From Planctomycetota bacterium (GTDB lineage Bacteria; Planctomycetota; Planctomycetia; Pirellulales; PALSA-1355): a stretch of DNA of 64,000 nt. The stretch is from positions 165,353-229,352 of the forward strand of contig QQVE01000065.1 in the NCBI GenBank assembly GCA_003389325.1. Reading direction: 5' to 3'. How positions within the stretch are numbered: the stretch's first letter is position 1; each line of letters opens with the position of its first letter. Below are positions 59,301 to 64,000 of this stretch, in pieces. A program made the translations under genes and the position numbers. A model generated the notes under the pieces. It made no database searches. It was not told the DNA's origin and saw nothing but the letters and a program-made list of their open reading frames with translations.

Positions 59301-60574
59301 TCCACGAGTCGATCGACCGCCGCCCTCACGTCGCGCAGCGGCAGATCGGGCCGGCCCGGCACGACCAGTCGGGGGCGCTGCCAGAACACTTGGTCGTGCT
59401 CGCCCCCGTCGCCCGCGGTGCCGGCCGCAAGGTAGAGGGTCACGGCGTCGCCGGCCAACTGGCCCAGGTCGACGCGAAACTCCTGCCGCGCCGTGAGCGG
59501 GGTGACCGGCACCATCCAGGGCTTCATGTGCCCCACGGCCTGAAACGCCTGTAGCGCCTCCTGCCAACGGGCGATCTCGGCCGCCAGCGCCGCGGCGCCA
59601 TCGGGCTGCGCGTCGCGCCAGCGCGCCCGCACCACTTCGAGTACCGGCGAATCGTCCTGCTCGTTAAGCAGCTTCCACAGCGAACCCAGGTACTTGGCAT
59701 TCAGGCCGCGCTCTTGGGCCACTTCCTCGACGGAGCGCTCGCCCGAGGTGAGCGCTTCGCGTGCGGCCAGCGTGGCGGCCAGGTAGGCTTCGACTTGCAG
59801 GTTGCCGCCGCCGCGGGTCTTCCAGTGCAGGCCGTGCAGGTTCACGTCGGCAGCGCTACCGGCGCCGGCATGTTCGACGTACATCTGCCGGATTTCGGCC
59901 AGCACTTCGTCGGTCCAGTCGCGCCGCGTGGTGCCGGGAGAGAAACGGAAGCCGTCGGGCAACAGCACGGCGTGGCGGGCAATGTCCTTGCCGGCGTCGA
60001 GGTACTTGGTCAACAGCGATGGCGACATCACCAGCGCTCCGCCCGCGTTGGTGAAGCCCTCGCCGGCCGCGTTGTCGGCGGGGAACTCCCGCGTGGGGCT
60101 GAGCTCGATGCCGGTCAGGTCGCGGATGGTGTAGGTGTATTGCGCGTTGTTGAGCCGCCGCAGCACGACCGGGCCCGGGTCGCCGGCTGAAGCCGCGGCC
60201 TCGGCCTTCACGTAGCGATCGATCCACTGTTGGAGTTGCTGGCGCTGGGCGTCGCTGGGTTGCGCGGACTCTTCGGGCGGCATCTCGCCGCCGGCGAGCA
60301 TCTCGGCCACCTTGAGCCACGTGGTCGCGTCGCGGCGCACGTCTTCCAATGCCGCGAAGCGTTCGAGATCGAGCTCGCCCTCGCGCACGTCGGCTGCGTG
60401 GCAATCGAGGCAATAGGTCTCCAGCATCGCGTGGATCGGCCCGGCGTATTCCGTGCGAAGCTGCTCGAAGGGATCATCCTCGGCCGCCGCGGATAGCGCT
60501 ATCGAGGTCCACGCCGCGATTGCCAGCAGGCAGAGCGAGACGTGCTTTCGCGCCGATCTTGTGAAGTGGTTCAT
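56373..60574 (-). CDS. DUF1592-type planctomycete cytochrome protein, one-base frameshift
   Basis: Two overlapping frames (start ATG 60574; tail ending 56373) together encode one protein. After ...RPGD at 58754 the frame shifts: restoring one base gives PGDPVSLAIGPKDG, and the total then becomes exactly 1401 codons. A signal peptide is followed by a haem site CLDCH (PSCyt1), DUF1587 (RRLNNAQYTYTIRDLTG), DUF1595/1592 (YRRPLADDEAAGLRELY; FLYRLEQAPAGAEPGP; LSYFLWSSQPD), DUF1588 (GILGLAATLAKHSGASRTSP ... GCHKRVDPLGFS) and DUF1585 at the end. Either a recent pseudogene or a sequencing error in a C-run. Partner of the DUF1552 gene. Confidence 0.85.
58750..58758 (-). other. Frameshift point in the DUF1592 gene
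   Basis: On the minus strand the sequence GGCGACCGGTGTCG would read in frame with one additional base (GGC GAC CCG GTG TCG). Protein similarity-like continuity (PGD / VSLAIGPKDGNHGCDL) changes frame exactly here. Confidence 0.75.
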
Positions 60575-60642
60575 CGTGTTGTCGGGGTAGGAGGGTCTCG
60601 CGGCGGCCGCGGCCGCGGCGGGGTCGTCCGCGCACGTCGGCT

Positions 60643-61329
60643 TCACTTTGGGGTCGCGATGCGCTTGCGGTGGCTTTCAATGTGTTTGCGTAGACGCTTG
60701 TCGGCCGCGGCGACTTTGCCGGCCTGCAAGGCGTCGATGATAAACTGATGGCTGTCGGCGCCGTCCTGCCATTGGCCTTTCTTGACGCTTTCCAGAAAAC
60801 GGCGGAAGAACACGACCAGCATGTCGCTGAAGGCCATCAACGGCGTGACGCCGCTGGCGGCTACCAACTCGTGGTGAAACGCGATATCCAGCTCGACGAA
60901 CTTCCGCAGGCTGCGGGCCCGCCGCAGGTCGGCGTTGATCCGGGTGAGCCTTTCGTGAATCGACGGGTCCTGCCGCATCCGCCGCGCGACGAAGGGCAGC
61001 ACGCCGGTCTCGATCACGGTTCGCGTGTCAATCAACTCGCCCGGCTCGACGTCGTGCAGGGCCGGGTGAAAGCCGAGATGCTCGACGATCCGCTGCATGT
61101 CGATCCGCCCCACGGTCAGCCCGCGGCCCGGCTTGGCGTCGACGATGCCCAGGAACTCCAGGGCCTTGGTGGCCTCGCGGAGGCTGAGGCGATTGACGCC
61201 GAAGCGGTCGGCCAGCTCGGTTTCGGTGGGCAGCCGATCGCCGGGCTGCAGGAACTCCTGGGCGATGTAGTTCTTGAGCCGCAGGGCCACAACGTCGCGA
61301 ATCTTGGGGCGTTTGACCGCTTTGAGCAT
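60643..61329 (-). CDS. FadR-type GntR transcription regulator (FCD domain)
   Basis: 228 residues from the ATG at 61329 with GGAG upstream. Winged helix at 10-75 (PGDRLPTETELADRFGVNRLSLREATKALEFLGIV), then an all-helical FCD domain (ELIDTRTVIETGVLPFVARR; DIAFHHELVAASG; DSHQFIIDALQAGKVAAADKRLRKHIE) whose H-x-x-x and histidine positions usually bind metal and an organic acid ligand. Likely a repressor of sugar-acid or organic-acid use. It is 68 bases upstream of the frameshifted cytochrome gene on the same strand. A palindrome at 61369 may be its operator. Confidence 0.92.
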   Translation of the reverse strand: MLKAVKRPKIRDVVALRLKNYIAQEFLQPGDRLPTETELADRFGVNRLSLREATKALEFLGIVDAKPGRGLTVGRIDMQRIVEHLGFHPALHDVEPGELIDTRTVIETGVLPFVARRMRQDPSIHERLTRINADLRRARSLRKFVELDIAFHHELVAASGVTPLMAFSDMLVVFFRRFLESVKKGQWQDGADSHQFIIDALQAGKVAAADKRLRKHIESHRKRIATPK

Positions 61330-61705
61330 GGAGGGACTCCGGAGGCGCGCGGGGGTTGGCGATTGACAGATTATCAGACAATCTTCGGCGGTCAAGCGTC
61401 TGGCCCCGTCGCGCACCCGAGGGGTGCAAGCCGGGCGTTTCGGCCGCGGTTTGGCACGAGGAAAGGGGGGCTTCTCGCCCCGCGCGGCACGCGGGCGGCC
61501 GCGGACCGCGAGGCCTCCAGTGGGCGCTCCGCGGGCCGCGTGATAGACTTCGGTGGATCGTTCGAGAGGGGTGGCGGAGCACTTCGGTGCGCGGCTCGGT
61601 CGCGCGTCTCAAGTCGCACCTTCTCGCGTGTCGACAATACCGTCATCGGCCTCCCGCGCGCGGTATCGCCCTACCCCGCGCCTGCGCACAGCGACGAAGC
61701 GAATC
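61330..61705. other. 376-base divergent intergenic region
   Basis: Separates the GntR regulator from the zinc peptidase. Apart from the palindrome at 61369-61383 I see no promoter pair, hairpin or coding frame with an SD site. Confidence 0.35.
61369..61383. promoter_or_regulatory. Candidate GntR operator
   Basis: GATTATCAGACAATC is an inverted repeat (GATTATC / GACAATC) with one mismatch around a central A, 40 bases upstream of the regulator's ATG. FCD-type GntR proteins often bind TTGTC-x-GACAA-like sites. Autoregulation is inferred. Confidence 0.4.
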
Positions 61706-62764
61706 GTGAACGCAAATCATCGTAAAGGTGCCAAGAGCAAGCGGCGATCCAAGCGGCGCACTTGGATCAAGCTCACCGACGAAGAACTGCTCAAGTGGCG
61801 CATCTGCGACCTCGGGCTGCACATCGAGCGCACCGTGCTGGTCGAGCGCATCGAGCGGCTGTACGAAGAGCTCGAACAGCGCGACATCCGCTTCCGCCCG
61901 CACGTCTGGCTGGGCGAAGAGTGGTTCTCGCCCGACGGCATTCCGGGCATCGCCATTCCGTTCTATTTGGCGCATCCGCGGCTGTCGCGGCTGGAGCGGC
62001 GGCAGATGCTCGAAGTCGAGGGCGGCACCGAGGACTGGTGTCTGCGCATTCTGCGGCACGAGGCGGGGCACGCGATCGACACGGCCTATCGGCTGCACCG
62101 CCGCAAGAAGTACCGCGAGCTGTTTGGCAGCTACACGAAGCCGTATCCCGAGTATTATCATCCGAAGCCGTACAGCAAGAACTATGTGCTGCACCTCGAA
62201 CCCTCGTACGCGCAGGCGCACCCGGCCGAAGACTTCGCCGAAACGTTCGCCGTGTGGCTGCGGCCGCGCTCGCCGTGGCGGGCCACGTACGAGGAGTGGC
62301 CCGTGATCAAGAAGCTGGAGTACGTGGCCGAGTTGATGGAGGAGATTCGCGGCGAGAAGCCGCTGGTGACCTCGCGCGAACACGTCGACTCGGTGCGCAC
62401 GCTGCGCAAGACGCTGGGCGAACACTACGCCAAGAAGCGCGAGCTGTACGGCATCGCGCTGCCGAACCTGCACGATCAACACTTGCGGCGTTTGTTCTCC
62501 GACGCGCCGGAGTTCGCAGACGCCCCGTCGGCCGCGTCGTTCCTGCGCCGGCATCGGGGCGAGCTGCGCAAGGCCGTGGCCCACTGGACAGGCGAGTACC
62601 AATACATTATTGATCAAGTGCTCAAGGAAATGATCGAGCGCTGTCGCGAGCTGAACCTGCGAATGGACCGTCCGGTCGAGCAGGCCCAGCGGGATGCATT
62701 GGTGCTGGTAACCGTCCAGACCATGAACTACCTGCACGGCGGATATCACCGGGTAGCTCTCTAA
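61706..62764 (+). CDS. Putative zinc-binding metallopeptidase
   Basis: 352 residues from the GTG at 61706; the frame to 61553 adds 51 unlikely residues. Basic head (KGAKSKRRSKRRTWIKLTDEEL), then a body containing LRILRHEAGHAIDTAYRLH, an HExxH zinc site, with HPAEDFAETFAVWLRP supplying a downstream acidic ligand. It resembles the 'putative zinc-binding metallopeptidase' family. It is followed 13 bases later by an ATP-grasp ligase, an arrangement suggesting a joint peptide-related pathway. No signal peptide, so cytoplasmic. Confidence 0.82.
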   Translation: MNANHRKGAKSKRRSKRRTWIKLTDEELLKWRICDLGLHIERTVLVERIERLYEELEQRDIRFRPHVWLGEEWFSPDGIPGIAIPFYLAHPRLSRLERRQMLEVEGGTEDWCLRILRHEAGHAIDTAYRLHRRKKYRELFGSYTKPYPEYYHPKPYSKNYVLHLEPSYAQAHPAEDFAETFAVWLRPRSPWRATYEEWPVIKKLEYVAELMEEIRGEKPLVTSREHVDSVRTLRKTLGEHYAKKRELYGIALPNLHDQHLRRLFSDAPEFADAPSAASFLRRHRGELRKAVAHWTGEYQYIIDQVLKEMIERCRELNLRMDRPVEQAQRDALVLVTVQTMNYLHGGYHRVAL

Positions 62765-62777
62765 TCAGGGTGACGAC

Positions 62778-63827
62778 GTGGCCAAGAAGGCAAAGCGTAA
62801 GGAGTTCAAGAAGCTCCGCGTGGTTGTCCTGGTGCATGCGGATCTCGTGCCGCCCGATAGCCTGGAAGGCTACACGGACAAGCAGATCCAGGAATGGAAG
62901 ACCGAGTACGACGTGGTGGCCACGCTGCGCGAAATGGGCCACGACGTGCGCCCCCTGGGCGTGTGGGACGACCTGGGAAAGATCCGCAAGGAGGTCGAAG
63001 AGTGGCAGCCCCACGTCGCCTTCAACCTGCTCGAAGAGTTCCACGGCGTGGCCGTCTACGACCAGCACGTGGTCAGCTACCTCGAACTGTTGCGGCAACC
63101 CTACACCGGCTGCAACCCGCGCGGGCTGCTGCTCGCGCACGATAAGGCGCTGTCCAAGCAGATTCTGGCCTACCACCGCATTCACACGCCGAAGTTCAAC
63201 GTCTACCCCATGCGGCGCCGTGTGATTCCCAGCAAGCGGCTCAGCTATCCGCTGGTGGTCAAGAGCGTCAGCGAAGAAGCCTCGTACGGCATCTCACAGG
63301 CTTCGATCGTCACCAGCGACGAGAAGCTCAAGGACCGCGTCGAGTTCATTCACGAAAACGTGCAGTCCGACGCGCTGGTCGAGGAATACATCGAGGGCCG
63401 CGAGCTGTACGTCGGCATCATCGGCAATCAGCGCCTGCAAACCTTTCCGATCTGGGAATTGAAGTTCACCAAGGGGGGCGACGTGCCGCTGATCGCCACC
63501 GCCAAGGTGAAGTGGGACTACGAGTACCAGGCCAAGCTCGGCGTCATGACCCAGGCGGCCAAGGACCTGCCCGACGGGGCGGAAAACGCGATCCTCAAAC
63601 AGTGCCTGCGCACCTACAAGGCCCTGTTTCTCACCGGCTACGCCCGCATCGACCTGCGGCTGGGCGCCGACGGCCGGGCCTACGTGCTCGAGGCCAATCC
63701 CAACCCGAACCTCTCGTACGGCGAAGACTTCGCCGAATCGGCCCATGCCGCGGGGCTCGAGTACGACGCCCTGCTGCACCGCCTCATCACGCTGGGCCGC
63801 AACTACAAGGCCGCCTGGCGCACCTAG
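62778..63827 (+). CDS. ATP-grasp ligase, D-Ala-D-Ala ligase-like
   Basis: 349 residues from a GTG with AGGGTG upstream. After a basic head, an N-terminal domain (RVVVLVHADLVPPDS ... VAFNLLEEFHGVAVYDQHV) resembles the D-Ala-D-Ala ligase fold; the ATP-grasp part has PLVVKSVSEEASYGIS, DALVEEYIEGRELYVGI and a C-terminal metal site ARIDLRLGADGRAYVLEANPNPNLS (acidic residues and the final Asn-x-Asn). It would ligate a carboxylate to an amine with ATP. Adjacent to a zinc peptidase gene (13 bases); substrates unknown. An IS-like element follows. Confidence 0.87.
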   Translation: MAKKAKRKEFKKLRVVVLVHADLVPPDSLEGYTDKQIQEWKTEYDVVATLREMGHDVRPLGVWDDLGKIRKEVEEWQPHVAFNLLEEFHGVAVYDQHVVSYLELLRQPYTGCNPRGLLLAHDKALSKQILAYHRIHTPKFNVYPMRRRVIPSKRLSYPLVVKSVSEEASYGISQASIVTSDEKLKDRVEFIHENVQSDALVEEYIEGRELYVGIIGNQRLQTFPIWELKFTKGGDVPLIATAKVKWDYEYQAKLGVMTQAAKDLPDGAENAILKQCLRTYKALFLTGYARIDLRLGADGRAYVLEANPNPNLSYGEDFAESAHAAGLEYDALLHRLITLGRNYKAAWRT

Positions 63828-64000
63828 TAGACCAACTACGCCTAGTTGTCGGGTACAAGAACCGTGCGATCGTGGGTGAAGCTATGAAAAGGGAGGTCGC
63901 GTCGCGTTTGGGGAGTCCTTGAATGCGTGGTAAACCGGTGTAGACCCAGTTTCCACAAAAGGAGCATTCCCATGAAATACGTCGGCGTCGACCTCCACAA
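63828..64000 (+). mobile_element. Left end of an IS110-like insertion sequence (cut by window edge)
   Basis: The transposase start at 63972 and its 144-base non-coding lead-in mark an IS element after the ATP-grasp stop. The exact left boundary cannot be fixed from one end. A hairpin CAACTA-CGCC-TAGTTG lies at 63833-63848. In IS110-group elements the non-coding left end encodes a guide (bridge) RNA, so this region is a candidate. Confidence 0.45.
63972..64000 (+). CDS. IS110-family transposase, N-terminus only
   Basis: Only MKYVGVDLH is visible before the window ends, preceded by AAAAGGAGCATTCCC with an excellent ribosome-binding site. A start of the M-x-VGxDxH kind, with the first catalytic aspartate of the DEDD nuclease, is typical of IS110 transposases. 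Nine residues are few, so the call rests on this motif plus the long non-coding lead-in. Confidence 0.6.

Overview
ORGANISM. High-GC DNA that looks like a planctomycete chromosome, probably Pirellulales-like. The signs are exported twin-arginine DUF1501, DUF1552 and Gfo/Idh/MocA proteins, a very large DUF1592-type cytochrome protein, three sulfatases with their own activating enzyme, a PQQ-propeller protein, a CsrA/response-regulator fusion, and several families of short inverted-repeat elements. Many genes start with GTG, and I moved many starts inward to a Shine-Dalgarno (SD) match. LAYOUT. 0-11 kb: end of a short-chain dehydrogenase, a glycosyltransferase-like protein, an exported PQQ-propeller protein, DUF1501, a Gfo/Idh/MocA oxidoreductase, a redoxin/cytochrome c/copper-monooxygenase-like fusion, a membrane protein, and the acetolactate synthase large subunit. 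11-24 kb is a signalling island: a degenerate SpoIIE-type phosphatase, a CsrA-helical-REC fusion with a small helical paralogue beside it, a CheB-CheR-PAS-kinase-REC giant, response regulators, a REC-histidine kinase, an ethylene-receptor-like membrane protein, a phytochrome-type kinase and its likely regulator. 24-28.4 kb: tRNA-Leu(GAG) overlapping an antisense gene, a PP2C phosphatase, a fatty-acid desaturase, and an RRM RNA-binding protein with a clear terminator. 28.4-38.2 kb: a minus-strand run with three Cys-type sulfatases, a formylglycine-generating enzyme, a zinc peptidase, LapA and HdeD. 38.5-45.7 kb: PepSY membrane protein behind a Fur-like palindrome, ferritin-like protein, and an RND efflux pair. 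45.7-53.1 kb: a histidine-rich putative nickel transporter divergent from hypA-B-C-D-E-F, with no hydrogenase structural gene in the window. 53-64 kb: peroxiredoxin behind a second palindrome of the same geometry, two MITE-like elements, DUF1552 and a frameshifted DUF1592 gene, an FCD-type GntR regulator, a zinc peptidase plus ATP-grasp pair, and the start of an IS110-like transposase at the right edge. HOW THE GENES FIT TOGETHER. Supported modules are sulfatases plus their activator, nickel uptake plus hydrogenase maturation, and iron/peroxide genes sharing a GAGA-N5-TCTC palindrome. The signalling island joins two-component parts to an RNA-binding CsrA domain. The most unusual items are the CsrA-DHp-like-REC protein with its paralogue, the ethylene-binding-like sensor, the pseudo-phosphatase and the shared palindrome.
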